From positions 332,735 to 396,734 of the forward strand of contig JBFLWJ010000001.1 of the NCBI GenBank assembly GCA_040757835.1: a DNA stretch of 64,000 bases, given 5' to 3'. The position numbers were made by a program, and so were the translations under genes. This DNA is from Actinomycetota bacterium (GTDB taxonomy: Bacteria > Actinomycetota > Geothermincolia > Geothermincolales > RBG-13-55-18). The notes below the pieces were generated by a model. The model had not been told where the DNA came from. It saw only the letters and a program-made list of their open reading frames with translations, and did not search any database. This document shows, piece by piece, positions 20,501 to 29,346 of the stretch (its first letter is position 1; every line of letters begins with the position of its first letter).

Positions 20501-20809
20501 ATGAATCTGAGGGTGGGCAGACACGCGGTGTTGGGAGAGATGGAGGCGGGGCGCCCGGTTACCATCTACGTGGACGGAGAACCCGTCCCCGCACGCGAGG
20601 GGGAACCCGTCGCGGCGGCCCTCTATGCCGTGGGTATCAGGACCACGCGCTATTCGCCGCGATCCGGCGAGCCGCGCGGCCCGTTCTGTATGATCGGTCG
20701 GTGCACGGAGTGCGCCATGACCGTGGACGGTGTCCCCAACGTGCGTACCTGCCTCACCGCGGTGCGCGACGGCATGGAGGTGGAGACCCCGGGGAGGAAA
20801 AAGCCGTGA
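20501..20809 (+). CDS. (2Fe-2S)-binding small subunit of an amine/amino-acid dehydrogenase
   Basis: A 102-residue electron-transfer subunit. The cluster motif FCMIGRCTEC plus a later NVRTC matches the small subunits of HcnA / opine oxidase / sarcosine oxidase type complexes. It also has the VDGEPVPAREGEPVAAAL beta-grasp part. First gene of a four-gene operon; its TGA overlaps the GTG of the next gene (20806-20809). It should pass electrons between the FAD subunits. The ATG follows AGGGAGCGG. Confidence 0.88.
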   Translation: MNLRVGRHAVLGEMEAGRPVTIYVDGEPVPAREGEPVAAALYAVGIRTTRYSPRSGEPRGPFCMIGRCTECAMTVDGVPNVRTCLTAVRDGMEVETPGRKKP

Positions 20810-21879
20810 ACCTCCCCCTGGAGACCGCGGACCTGGTGGTGGTCGGAGCCGGACCCGCGGGGCTCTGCGCCTCCCTGGAGGCCGTGAGGGCGGGGGTGCA
20901 TACCGTACTGCTGGATGAGAACAGCCGCGCGGGGGGGCAGCTGTTCAAACAGGTCCACCGCTTCTTCGGGTCGCGCCATCACGGCGCCGGCAAGAGGGGT
21001 TTCGTCATCGCGGACCAGTTGGCGGGAGAATGCCGTCAGGCCGGGGTGGAGGTCCGGCTCTCCTCGACCGTGCTGGGCTTTTTCCAGGGCGGGGAGCTTA
21101 TGGTGGATGCGCCGGGCGGTGTCTATCTCGTCCGCCCCCGCGCCGTGGTCATCGCCACGGGAGCCTCCGAGAGGTGCGTGGCCTTTCCGGGATGGACGCT
21201 GCCGGGCGTTATGGGGGCGGGGGCGGCCCAGACCCTGGTCAACGTATACGGCGTCCTGCCGGGAAGGCGTGTCCTCATGGCCGGTTCCGGCAACGTGGGG
21301 CTCATCGTCAGCTATCAGCTGTTGCAGGCCGGCGCTGAAGTTGTGGGGATAATAGACATAGCGGACCGCGTGGGCGGGTACGAGGTCCACCTGGAACGCG
21401 TGGCCCGTGAGGGCGTGCCCGTATACCTCAACCACCGCATCTTGGCGGCGGAGGGAACGGGGAGCGTCGAGTCCGTGCTGGTGGGGGACGCCGGCGGCGG
21501 TAAAGCGTACCGTTTCGAGGTCGATTGCCTGTGTCTGGCCCTGGGGCTCTCGCCCCTGGTGGAACTGGCCGCGATGCGGGGTTGCAGGATGGTCTACCGC
21601 GAGGAGCTCGGGGGTTTTCTGCCCTGGCACGACGCGTGGATGCGCACCGACCGTCCCGGGGTCTTCGTTGCCGGGGACGCCGCCGGGATAGAGGAAGCCT
21701 CGGTGGCCATGGAGGAGGGCCGGATGGCCGGGATCACAGCGGCGGAGGAGCTCGGGTTGTTGAGCGGTGGCAGGGCGGGGGCGAAGAGAAAGGCGGTGCA
21801 GCGCCGCCTCGAGGGCCTGCGCGGCGGGCCGTACGGCACCGGCAAGCTGGCGGCAAAGGTCAGTATCCATGGGGATTGA
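20806..21879 (+). CDS. FAD/NAD(P)-binding dehydrogenase subunit (HcnB-like N-terminal half)
   Basis: Flavoprotein subunit of 357 residues. The start is GTG at 20806 behind GGGGAGGA, overlapping the previous stop. It has an N-terminal dinucleotide-binding motif VVGAGPAGLCASLEA, a second Rossmann motif (MAGSGNVGLIVSYQLL) and a C-terminal FAD motif GVFVAGDAAGIEEAS. In HcnB and opine oxidase A, this module is fused to a C-terminal BFD-like iron-sulfur domain. Here that domain is encoded by the next gene, so the subunit is split. Substrate cannot be read from sequence. Confidence 0.88.
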   Translation: MNLPLETADLVVVGAGPAGLCASLEAVRAGVHTVLLDENSRAGGQLFKQVHRFFGSRHHGAGKRGFVIADQLAGECRQAGVEVRLSSTVLGFFQGGELMVDAPGGVYLVRPRAVVIATGASERCVAFPGWTLPGVMGAGAAQTLVNVYGVLPGRRVLMAGSGNVGLIVSYQLLQAGAEVVGIIDIADRVGGYEVHLERVAREGVPVYLNHRILAAEGTGSVESVLVGDAGGGKAYRFEVDCLCLALGLSPLVELAAMRGCRMVYREELGGFLPWHDAWMRTDRPGVFVAGDAAGIEEASVAMEEGRMAGITAAEELGLLSGGRAGAKRKAVQRRLEGLRGGPYGTGKLAAKVSIHGD

Positions 21880-21900
21880 AGCGGCGGGGACGAGAAGGGC

Positions 21901-22659
21901 ATGGAAGTGATGAGGGAGGTATGGGAGATGGCCGCGAAAGGCGCGGTGGCGGTCTTGGTGTGCCGGGAGCAAATCCCATGCAACCCCTGCGAAGAAGCCT
22001 GCCGCAGGGGGGCCATCGTGGTGGGCGAAGATATCTGCACGCCGCCCCGGTATGACCCCTCCCGCTGTGACGGCTGTGGCCGTTGCGTCGCCATATGTCC
22101 AGGTATGGCGGTGGTCTTGCTCGACCGCAGCCCGGGAGGAGGCAGGGCACGCGTAACCCTGCCCTACGAGATGCGGGATGCCGTGGAGGCCGGCGGAGAG
22201 GCCTGGGCCCTGGACGCGGAGGGCGTGCCGCTGGGCAAGGGAAGGATCGTGAGGACGGCGAAGGCGAGCAGGAAGGACGCCGCGATGCTGGTTACCCTGG
22301 AGGTACCGGAGGAGTGGTCCCTAAAGGTGAAAGGACTTAGAGTCCGAGTAATGTCATTAGAGGCGCCGCAGGAAGCGGAGATGCCCTCGCGGGATGAGGG
22401 CCGCACGGTGTGCCGCTGCGAGGAGATATCCTGTGCGGAGGCGCAGGCATATGCGGCCATGGGTTTCCGTTCCCTCGGTGCGCTCCGGAGGTACTCGCGT
22501 ATCGGTCTGGGTTACTGCCAGGGAAGGTTCTGCCAGACAATGCTGGCGGGCGAGTTGCAGGAGGCGACGTCCAGGACACCGGAGGAAGTGGGCACGTTCA
22601 GGGTCCGGCCTCCGGTCAGGCCGGTCAAGCTCAGTCGGTTAGGGGGAGAAGATGGCTGA
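21901..22659 (+). CDS. 4Fe-4S and BFD-like iron-sulfur subunit
   Basis: Electron-transfer protein of 252 residues. The N-terminal region carries ferredoxin-type cysteines: CREQIPCNPCEEAC, then CDGCGRCVAICP. The C-terminal part is a BFD-like [2Fe-2S] domain with CRCEEISCAEA and GYCQGRFC. It replaces the C-terminal domain normally fused to HcnB-type subunits and adds a ferredoxin domain. It lies 21 bp after the FAD subunit and overlaps the next gene by 8 bp. It probably links the flavins to an outside electron carrier. Confidence 0.85.
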   Translation: MEVMREVWEMAAKGAVAVLVCREQIPCNPCEEACRRGAIVVGEDICTPPRYDPSRCDGCGRCVAICPGMAVVLLDRSPGGGRARVTLPYEMRDAVEAGGEAWALDAEGVPLGKGRIVRTAKASRKDAAMLVTLEVPEEWSLKVKGLRVRVMSLEAPQEAEMPSRDEGRTVCRCEEISCAEAQAYAAMGFRSLGALRRYSRIGLGYCQGRFCQTMLAGELQEATSRTPEEVGTFRVRPPVRPVKLSRLGGEDG

Positions 22660-23824
22660 TGTTCTGAGTTCAGAGGTCGTGGTGATCGGCGGTGGTGTCA
22701 TCGGGGCCGCAACCGCGTATTTTCTCTGCAAGGAAGGCGCCGAGGTGATGATCGTCGAGGCCGACGATCTCTCCAGCGGGGCCTCCGGAGCATGCGACGG
22801 CTTCGTGTCCCTGCAGACGAAACAGCTGGGAGGCCACCTTGAGATGGCGCGCGAGAGCTCTCAGCTGTTCCCCTCCATCGTAGAGGAACTGGAAGTGGAC
22901 ATTGAATACAACCGTTGCGGCGGACTGATGCTGGCCCGCACGGCGGAACAGCTGAAAGAGCTGAAGGCCAGGGCAAAAAAGCTGAAGGCGGCGGGCCTCG
23001 ACGTGGAGACCCTGTCCCCTTCCGAACTGAAAGAGCGCCTGCCCGACGTCGATAAGAACGTCAAGGGGGCTTCCTTCTGCGCGGAAGACAGCCAGGTCAA
23101 CCCCTATAAGCTCACCCTGGGGCTGGCACAGAGAGCCCAGGAGATGGGAGCCACCATCCTCAAGGGTTGCAAGGTCGAGAATATCGTGGTGACCAACAAC
23201 CGCGTGCGCGAGGTCGACACTTCCCTGGGGAGCATCCATTCCCGGCGCGTGGTCTGCGCCGCGGGTACCGGCTCCAACCAGATAGGCAAGATGATCATCG
23301 TGGACATCCCGATCCTGCCGCAGCGCGGCCAGATCCTGGTCACCGAGTCCAGGGACCGCCTGCTGGACCATATCGTATCGGGAGCCGAGTACCTGGGGAC
23401 CAAGGCCAACCTGGCCGAGTTCATGCCGGAGGACGAGGAAGCCCAGAAACTGGGCCTGGGGTTCACGGCGGAGCAGACGGCCAGCGGCAATATCCTCATC
23501 GGGAGCACGAGGGAGTTCGCCGGATTCGACAACAACACCACGCCGGACGCGATAAACGCCATCGCCAGGAACGCCATCGAGTTCCTGCCCTGGATAAAGG
23601 ACCTCGACGTCATCCGCTCCTTTGCCGGCCTACGGCCGTGTTCCCCCGACGGCATGCCCATACTGGGCACGGTAAAGGGGGTCAAGGGGTTCTATATCGC
23701 GACCGGACACGCCGGAGACGGCATATGCCTGGCCCCGATAACCGGCAAGCTCATGAGCGAACTGGTGCTCGATGGCGAGACGAGCATGGACATAGAGCCC
23801 TTCTCGCTGTATAGATTCAAATAG
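22652..23824 (+). CDS. FAD-dependent amino-acid/amine oxidoreductase (DAO family)
   Basis: Likely the substrate-oxidising subunit, 390 residues. The N-terminal FAD motif is VVVIGGGVIGAATAYFL. The DAO fold runs to a C-terminal YIATGHAGDGICLAPITG, which matches the sarcosine/D-amino-acid/glycine oxidase family (the HcnC or OoxB position in related operons). It is the last gene of the operon and overlaps the Fe-S gene by 8 bp. Substrates to consider are sarcosine, proline or hydroxyproline isomers, opines and D-amino acids. Electrons most likely go through the Fe-S partners rather than directly to oxygen. Confidence 0.88.
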   Translation: MADVLSSEVVVIGGGVIGAATAYFLCKEGAEVMIVEADDLSSGASGACDGFVSLQTKQLGGHLEMARESSQLFPSIVEELEVDIEYNRCGGLMLARTAEQLKELKARAKKLKAAGLDVETLSPSELKERLPDVDKNVKGASFCAEDSQVNPYKLTLGLAQRAQEMGATILKGCKVENIVVTNNRVREVDTSLGSIHSRRVVCAAGTGSNQIGKMIIVDIPILPQRGQILVTESRDRLLDHIVSGAEYLGTKANLAEFMPEDEEAQKLGLGFTAEQTASGNILIGSTREFAGFDNNTTPDAINAIARNAIEFLPWIKDLDVIRSFAGLRPCSPDGMPILGTVKGVKGFYIATGHAGDGICLAPITGKLMSELVLDGETSMDIEPFSLYRFK

Positions 23825-23957
23825 CCGGGGCGGAAACATACGGCCACCGGGCACGCGGGGCGCGTGCCCGTTTCCGTCGTGTCCCGCGTGACGGACGGCC
23901 CCGGCAGCTCATGGATAACCCATGACAGAAGGCCGCGTGAAGCGCCCGGGCTAGGTG

Positions 23958-23987
23958 TTGGTTGCGCGGTGGGAAGTCTTCTATAAT
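23958..23987 (+). promoter_or_regulatory. Promoter of the second radical SAM gene
   Basis: TTGGTT (23958-23963), 18 bp spacer and a consensus TATAAT (23982-23987), 27 bp before the TTG start. Confidence 0.5.
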
Positions 23988-24013
23988 CGAATAAAGCCTG
24001 GAAGGAGAGGGGT

Positions 24014-25537
24014 TTGAGGTTTCTCTTCATATATCCGGATTACAAGGTCAACATCGACCCGCAGACGGGACGGACGACCGGGGTGGACGAGGGCGGCTGG
24101 TACATGGAGGGGGTGGCCAGCCTGGCCGCGGTGTTGCGGCAGGCTGGGCACGAGGCCGACCTCTACCATATGACCAGCCCCGTCGGGCGTGACGAGTTCC
24201 AGGGCGCCCTGCGCGCATACCACCCCGACCTCGCGGGTTTCGTTACCATGACCAGGGAATACCCCCAGGTCAAGGAGTACGTGTTATGGACCAAGGACGC
24301 TCTCGATGTGCCCGTCATCTCCGGCAGCTACCACCCGACCACCCTGCCGGAGGAGGTCATCGCCACCGAGGGAATAGACATGCTCTGCCGGGGAGAGGGG
24401 GAGGAAGCCCTGCTGGAGCTGGTCAGGCGCATGGACGCGGGGGAGGACTACACCGGAACCGAGAGCATCTGGGTGAAGGAAGGCGGGTCCATACACCGCA
24501 ACGCGGTGCGGCCGCTCATAGAGGACATAGACGTCCTGCCCCTGCCCGACTTCTCCATCTTCGATTTCACCAAGCTCCTCTCGACGCGCATCAACACCGG
24601 GGTCGTGATACTCTCCCGGGGATGCCCATACAGCTGCACCTACTGCTCAAACAAGCGCATGCGCGACATCTACCCCAACCGCAACCGCTACTCGCGCTTT
24701 CACAGCCCCGAGTACAGCATAGAATACCTGAGGAAGCTCCTGGCCACCTATCCCGGGGTCAAGTATCTCAACTTCCGCGACGATATCCTGCCCTGGAAGG
24801 GCGGCTGGCTGGAGAGGTTCACCGCTTTGTACCGCGAAGAGATCGGGCTCCCCTTCATCTGCAATTACCGTGCCAACCTCGTCACCCCGGAGATCGTGCG
24901 CATGTTGCGCAAGGCCGGCTGCTATCAGATGTTCTTCGGGGTGGAGAGCGGCAACGACTTCATCCGCAACGAAGTACTCAACCGTCACATGTCCCGCAAC
25001 CAGATCTCCCAGGCCTTTGAGGCCTGCCACGAGGCGGGGATCAAGACCGTTGCCTACAACATGGTCGGACTTCCCTACGAGGACAAGACGAAGGTGCTGG
25101 ACACCGTAAAACTCAACGCCGAGATCAGGGCCGACCACTCCTTGAGCCCCATCTATTATCCCTACCCGGATACGGTGCTGTTCGAGACGGCGGTGCGGGA
25201 GGGGTGGGTCCCCGGAGTGTACGACTACCGCGAGGACCGTTTCGTGGACCAGCCCAGCCTGCCCCGGGACCAGCTCTATTTCGTGCGGCATTATTTCCGC
25301 ACCTTCGTGCATATCTACAGGGCGCTGGAGAGGCTGCCCGCGCCGCTGGCGCGGCGGGTGGAGGCCGCGGTGGACCGGGCGTTCGTCAGCAGGCACTTGC
25401 CGCACAAGGCCCTGGTGGCCATCGCCGCGTGCGGAGAGAGCCTGTGGAACGGGAGCAAGGACTTCTTCCGTCGCAGGTTCCCGGGCCTGTTCCTCTGGGT
25501 CAGGGACCGGGTCCGCGGGGTCGAAAGAGAGGAGTAG
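24014..25537 (+). CDS. B12-binding radical SAM protein
   Basis: A 507-residue enzyme starting with TTG behind AAGGAGAGGGG. The N-terminal B12-binding domain (MRFLFIYPDYKVNIDP, then VISGSYHPTTLPEEV) is followed by a radical SAM core with CPYSCTYC (Cys204, 208, 211) and YNMVGLPYEDKTKV. The ~100-residue C-terminus is Arg-rich. It belongs to the broad BchE/HpnJ-like group; the substrate is unknown. It is the first of a run of same-strand genes up to the rhomboid gene, but those do not suggest a pathway. It is not closely similar to the 14770-16485 protein beyond the shared domains. Confidence 0.85.
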   Translation: MRFLFIYPDYKVNIDPQTGRTTGVDEGGWYMEGVASLAAVLRQAGHEADLYHMTSPVGRDEFQGALRAYHPDLAGFVTMTREYPQVKEYVLWTKDALDVPVISGSYHPTTLPEEVIATEGIDMLCRGEGEEALLELVRRMDAGEDYTGTESIWVKEGGSIHRNAVRPLIEDIDVLPLPDFSIFDFTKLLSTRINTGVVILSRGCPYSCTYCSNKRMRDIYPNRNRYSRFHSPEYSIEYLRKLLATYPGVKYLNFRDDILPWKGGWLERFTALYREEIGLPFICNYRANLVTPEIVRMLRKAGCYQMFFGVESGNDFIRNEVLNRHMSRNQISQAFEACHEAGIKTVAYNMVGLPYEDKTKVLDTVKLNAEIRADHSLSPIYYPYPDTVLFETAVREGWVPGVYDYREDRFVDQPSLPRDQLYFVRHYFRTFVHIYRALERLPAPLARRVEAAVDRAFVSRHLPHKALVAIAACGESLWNGSKDFFRRRFPGLFLWVRDRVRGVEREE

Positions 25538-25582
25538 GGGGCACGGTGCGCCGTGACTGCTGGCCCGTGAACGGAGGCCGCG

Positions 25583-26650
25583 ATGTCTGAGTGCGTGAGC
25601 TGCGGAAGAGCGGTGCCTGCCGGCAAGTTCTTCTGCGATGACTGTTACGTGAAGATGAAGGGCAAGCGGGGGCCCAGCGCGGACCTGCCGCGGCCGCCCC
25701 GGCAGCCGCCAACCGCGAGTGAAGCGTCCCAGGAGGAAACGGCGCCGCCCGACGCGGCCATCGCGGAGACGGTGGTGCCGATAAAGAAGGCCAGCGGCAC
25801 CCTCACCCCCACCTCCAGCAAGAAGGTCATCTCCATGAAACCGGGCACGGACAGGGCGGCGAAGGATAAGGCGGGTAAGAAGAGGTTCACCGTCACCATT
25901 TCCTTCAGCGAGAGGACCTACGCGGCCTTCTCCCGCCTCAGGAAGGGCGGTGGGGGTGCGGGCGCGGCGCCCGGCCGGGAGATGGAGGGGACAGGGCCGT
26001 ACAGGCCACGCTCCCGCCGGGCGCCGCGCATCGGGGCAGGAACGGGCAGGCCAAGGCTGCAGGCGGTGACCGCTGGCGGCAGGGGCGCGAAAGACAAGCG
26101 TGGCTTCAGCAAGGCGATAGCATACAGGGACCGTCCCTTCGACGGCAAGGACCTCGCCGCCGTGGCCATGGCGTCTTTCGCGGTGCTGGCGATCATAATC
26201 CTTTCCTTCCAGCCCTGGGCGAGGATCTCGTGGAGCGCGGGAGATGCAGCGAGTGTACAGACGGTCGAAGTGACGGGGGCGGACCTGGGGGCCATGACCT
26301 ACGCATGTATGGCCATCGCCATCATCGCCATGCTCTACGCGGTGGCCACCTGGGTCTTCAAGGGCGTGTTCACGGCCGTCGATTTCGGCGTGGTCTTTAT
26401 AGCCGCCGGGATTCTCTTCAGCGTTCTCCTCTTCATCATCGTCGCCTCCAACGGCAGGTTTCTCAGCGCGGCGGTACAGAAGGCCGGGATGAGCGTGGAA
26501 TACCTGCCCCCGCAGTTCGAGCGCCAGACGCTCTGGCCGGCTTACGCCATGGTGCTCCTGGGCGCTATACTTGGGTTCGCGGGCTTGATCCGTGTCTCCG
26601 AACGCAGGGGACCGGAGCGCGGGGAAAAGAGCGAGCGAGAGGAGCCTTAA
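25583..26650 (+). CDS. Zinc-ribbon membrane protein of unknown function
   Basis: A 355-residue protein. It opens with a short zinc ribbon CVSCGRAVPAGKFFCDDC (residues 4-21), followed by a long Pro/Lys/Arg-rich linker (about 30-175) with low-complexity character. Four hydrophobic segments follow (about 192-212, 235-256, 262-285 and 315-337). The ATG follows AACGGAGG. Four bases separate it from the TPR gene, so the two are co-transcribed. The role is unknown; a zinc-ribbon-plus-membrane layout often indicates a regulatory or adaptor protein. Confidence 0.75.
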   Translation: MSECVSCGRAVPAGKFFCDDCYVKMKGKRGPSADLPRPPRQPPTASEASQEETAPPDAAIAETVVPIKKASGTLTPTSSKKVISMKPGTDRAAKDKAGKKRFTVTISFSERTYAAFSRLRKGGGGAGAAPGREMEGTGPYRPRSRRAPRIGAGTGRPRLQAVTAGGRGAKDKRGFSKAIAYRDRPFDGKDLAAVAMASFAVLAIIILSFQPWARISWSAGDAASVQTVEVTGADLGAMTYACMAIAIIAMLYAVATWVFKGVFTAVDFGVVFIAAGILFSVLLFIIVASNGRFLSAAVQKAGMSVEYLPPQFERQTLWPAYAMVLLGAILGFAGLIRVSERRGPERGEKSEREEP

Positions 26651-26653
26651 CGG

Positions 26654-27049
26654 TTGTCGGACGGCGCGTACGAGCTGTTCCAGCGAGCGAGGGAGCTGCT
26701 GCAGGAACGAAGGTACGGGGAGGCGATATCCCTGCTGCAGGAGGTGAAACGCCTCGAACCGCGGCGGGGGTCCGTCCTGGAGACACTGGGTATCGCCTAC
26801 TACAACAGCGGCCTTCCCCGGCTTGCCATGCGGGAGTTCGAGGAGGCACTGGAGGTGGACCCGAGCAACCATTTCGCCAGGTATGGGCTGAGCCGCTGTC
26901 TCTACCGCGGAGGCATGGTGGAGATGGCCATCGGACAGGCCAGGCTGGCTGCGGTGATGGCCCCTGAGGTGGAGATGTACGTGGAAGCGCTGCGCCGCTA
27001 TGGCGGCGGTGGGCCACTGGCGGCGGAAGGACGAGGCCTTGACGGATGA
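26654..27049 (+). CDS. Small TPR protein
   Basis: 131 residues, TTG start behind GAGGAGC. Two to three TPR units are visible (YELFQRARELLQERRYGEA, LETLGIAYYNSGLPRLA and the next helix pair), ending in a flexible Gly-rich tail. It overlaps the HAD gene by 11 bp. In Mycobacterium a TPR gene also directly precedes the HAD gene of the tyrS-tlyA region, so this pair looks ancestral. The function is unknown. Confidence 0.75.
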   Translation: MSDGAYELFQRARELLQERRYGEAISLLQEVKRLEPRRGSVLETLGIAYYNSGLPRLAMREFEEALEVDPSNHFARYGLSRCLYRGGMVEMAIGQARLAAVMAPEVEMYVEALRRYGGGGPLAAEGRGLDG

Positions 27050-27845
27050 GAGCGCCGCGCCGGCCGTGGAGAGATACAGCGATTTCCTGCTGGACATGGA
27101 CGGCGTTATCTACCTGGACCAGGAGCCCATACCGGATGCGGTCGAGTTCATCGCACGTTTGCGGGAGAAGGGCAAGGAGGTCCTCTTCCTCACCAACAAC
27201 TCCAAGTACACCAGGTCCGAATATAAGGAAAAGCTCTCCGGCATGGGTATCGCATGCGGAGAAGGCGATTTCATGACCGCTTCCGTGGCCACCGCCTCCT
27301 TCCTGGAGGAGAACTACGACCTCGAGGGCAAGTCGGTGTACCACATCGGGGGGAGGGGCCTGGAGGAGGCCCTGCTGGGGACGCCGCTGCGCGTGCTCAG
27401 GGGCGAGGAAGGCACCGCCGCCGACTTCGTGGTGGTGGGATGGGACACGGAGCTCACCTACGACAAGCTGCGCATCGCAAGTCTGGCGCTGCATGCGGGG
27501 GCGGGCTTCATAGCGACCAACAGCGATGCTACCTTCCCGGCCCCGGACGGGCTGTGGCCGGGGGCGGGCTCCATAGTGGCGGCCCTCGAGACCGCGGCGG
27601 GGAGGGAAGCCCAAGTGGTGGGGAAGCCCAATGTCTACATGTTGCACGCGGCCCTGGCCTTGACCGGAGGCAAGACCGACAGGACCCTGATGATAGGCGA
27701 CCGTCTGGAGACGGATATCCTCGGGGGGTGGCGCGCAGGCCTCGACACCTGCCTGGTGCTGAGCGGAGTTGCCCGGCGAGAGGACCTCGAGGGTTTCCAT
27801 CCCCAACCTGACCTGGTCGTGGAAAGCCTCCTGGAGCTGTTGTGA
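27039..27845 (+). CDS. HAD-superfamily subfamily IIA phosphatase
   Basis: Probable sugar- or glycerol-phosphate phosphatase of the NagD/phosphoglycolate phosphatase type, 268 residues. HAD motif I is FLLDMDGVIYLDQ (catalytic DxD), motif II is FLTNNSKYTRSE, Lys lies in VVGKPN, and motif III/IV is MIGDRLETDI. A cap domain lies between motifs II and III. I chose TTG at 27039 (LTDESAAP read as Met) behind GGAAGGACGAGG; a start at 27000 is possible. It overlaps the next gene by 4 bp (GTGA). Confidence 0.88.
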   Translation: MTDESAAPAVERYSDFLLDMDGVIYLDQEPIPDAVEFIARLREKGKEVLFLTNNSKYTRSEYKEKLSGMGIACGEGDFMTASVATASFLEENYDLEGKSVYHIGGRGLEEALLGTPLRVLRGEEGTAADFVVVGWDTELTYDKLRIASLALHAGAGFIATNSDATFPAPDGLWPGAGSIVAALETAAGREAQVVGKPNVYMLHAALALTGGKTDRTLMIGDRLETDILGGWRAGLDTCLVLSGVARREDLEGFHPQPDLVVESLLELL

Positions 27846-28564
27846 ACCGCGATGCTTCCCGTGCCTGGACCGCGGAGCTCTACCGCCGCTTCCTGCCCGG
27901 AGAGCCGGATGCCTACGCCGCTTTTCTCGGACTTGCGGCCTCGCTGTGTCCGCCCGGGGGGAGGGTGATCGACCTGGGGTGCGGCGGGGAAGGCTACCTC
28001 TCATGCCTGATGGAAAGGGCGGGAGAGGTGGTGGGGATCGATCACCGTCAGATGCGGGGCCCATACCACAGCTATCTCCAGGCCGACCTGGACCGGGTTG
28101 TCCCCGTGGATGAGGAGAGCGTGGACCTCGCCGCCTGCAAGTTCCTGGTCGAGCACCTCCAGGACCCTGCGACGTTTCTGCGGCAGGTGCGTGCCGCCCT
28201 GCGTCCCGGCGGGCACCTGGTCATCATGACCCCCAACATCCTCTACTACCCGTATGCGATCAACTTCGCCCTCTCCCGCCTGCTGATGCAGGAGAGGCGC
28301 ATGCGTATCGTCGGGCTTTTCAGCGGCCGGCAACAGGCGGACATCTTTCCGGTCCACTACCGCTGCAATACCCCGCGCCGACTCCGCAACCATCTCGAGG
28401 GGGCAGGTTACCGCGTGGTCCACCTGGGCACCTACAGCGATTACGCGGCGAGCGCGGTGTGCAGGCCGCTGGGGGCGCTGGCGGTGGCTTACGAGATCGC
28501 CGCGCAGCGCACGCGGGCGGTTAACGCGAAGGGGTTCATCGTGGCGGCGGCTGTCAGGAGATAG
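27842..28564 (+). CDS. Class I SAM-dependent methyltransferase
   Basis: 240-residue methyltransferase; target unknown. Motif I is RVIDLGCGGEGYLSCLM (SAM binding), followed by VVGIDH and the post-I/II segment ESVDLAACKFLVEHLQDP. LRPGGHLVIMTPN is typical of the Methyltransf_11 group. The GTG start overlaps the HAD stop. The C-terminal helices (YAINFALSRLLMQERRMR) may bind the substrate. It lies 11 bp before the rhomboid gene. Confidence 0.85.
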   Translation: MNRDASRAWTAELYRRFLPGEPDAYAAFLGLAASLCPPGGRVIDLGCGGEGYLSCLMERAGEVVGIDHRQMRGPYHSYLQADLDRVVPVDEESVDLAACKFLVEHLQDPATFLRQVRAALRPGGHLVIMTPNILYYPYAINFALSRLLMQERRMRIVGLFSGRQQADIFPVHYRCNTPRRLRNHLEGAGYRVVHLGTYSDYAASAVCRPLGALAVAYEIAAQRTRAVNAKGFIVAAAVRR

Positions 28565-28575
28565 GTGACGGTGCC

Positions 28576-29346
28576 ATGCTCCCCCTCTTCGACAGGAACC
28601 CCACCCGCAAGGTCCCGGTGGTGACCCTGTCCCTGATCCTCGCGAACGCGGCCGTCTTCGCATACATGCTCTTCCTCAGCGGCTCCCAGTACGAGCTCTT
28701 CATCTACCGTTTCTCGGTGGTCCCCTGGGAGATAGTGCATGCCGGCCAGCTCCCCCCGTCGGGTCTGCAGCAGCTCTTCGGGTATTCCCTGGCGACGGTG
28801 CCCTCTAAACAGGTCTACCTGGCCCTGCTGACCTCCCTCTTCCTGCACGAGGGCTGGCTGCATATCCTGGGGAACATGCTCTTTCTGTGGATCTTCGGCA
28901 ACAACGTAGAGGACGTCATGGGGCATCTGCCCTTCCTCGTCTTCTACCTGGCGTGTGGTCTATTCGGGACCCTGGCCCATGTGGCCATCTACCCCAACAG
29001 CATCAACCCCCTGCTGGGGGCCAGCGGGGCCATATCCGGGATACTGGGAGCCTACCTGCTGCTCTACCCGCGCGCCTGGGTGTGGACTTGGGTCTTCCTC
29101 TTCATCTTGCCGATACCCGCTTTCGCGGTCATCGGGTTCTGGATACTGCTGCAGGTCGTGCAGGGCCTAACGTCCGTTGGATCGGGCTCCGTGGGCGTGG
29201 CGTTCTTCGCCCACCTTGGCGGCGTGGTCATCGGATTGATCATCACGGGCATCTTCTATCCCGTCCTGAGGCGGCGGCGGGACGCCCTCGCCGTCCTACC
29301 CGAGCAGTCCTGGTGGGGGAGGGGGCAAGGCGGGGACAGGGTCTAG
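28576..29346 (+). CDS. Rhomboid-family intramembrane serine protease
   Basis: Membrane protease of 256 residues cleaving single-span proteins within the bilayer. It has six or so hydrophobic segments. HEGWLHILGNMLFLWIFG contains the His/Asn of helix 2, GASGAISG holds the catalytic serine, and the C-terminal helix FFAHLGGVVIGL supplies the catalytic histidine. All key residues are present. It is the last gene of a co-directional block from 24014. Its 3' end overlaps the convergent P-loop gene by 4 bp. Confidence 0.9.
   Translation: MLPLFDRNPTRKVPVVTLSLILANAAVFAYMLFLSGSQYELFIYRFSVVPWEIVHAGQLPPSGLQQLFGYSLATVPSKQVYLALLTSLFLHEGWLHILGNMLFLWIFGNNVEDVMGHLPFLVFYLACGLFGTLAHVAIYPNSINPLLGASGAISGILGAYLLLYPRAWVWTWVFLFILPIPAFAVIGFWILLQVVQGLTSVGSGSVGVAFFAHLGGVVIGLIITGIFYPVLRRRRDALAVLPEQSWWGRGQGGDRV

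Noticed and set aside
24647..27097. Minus-strand open frame of 816 codons
   Set aside because: It lies antisense to the radical SAM, zinc-ribbon and TPR genes, has no family motifs and has His/Arg/Pro-rich shadow composition typical of GC-rich DNA.
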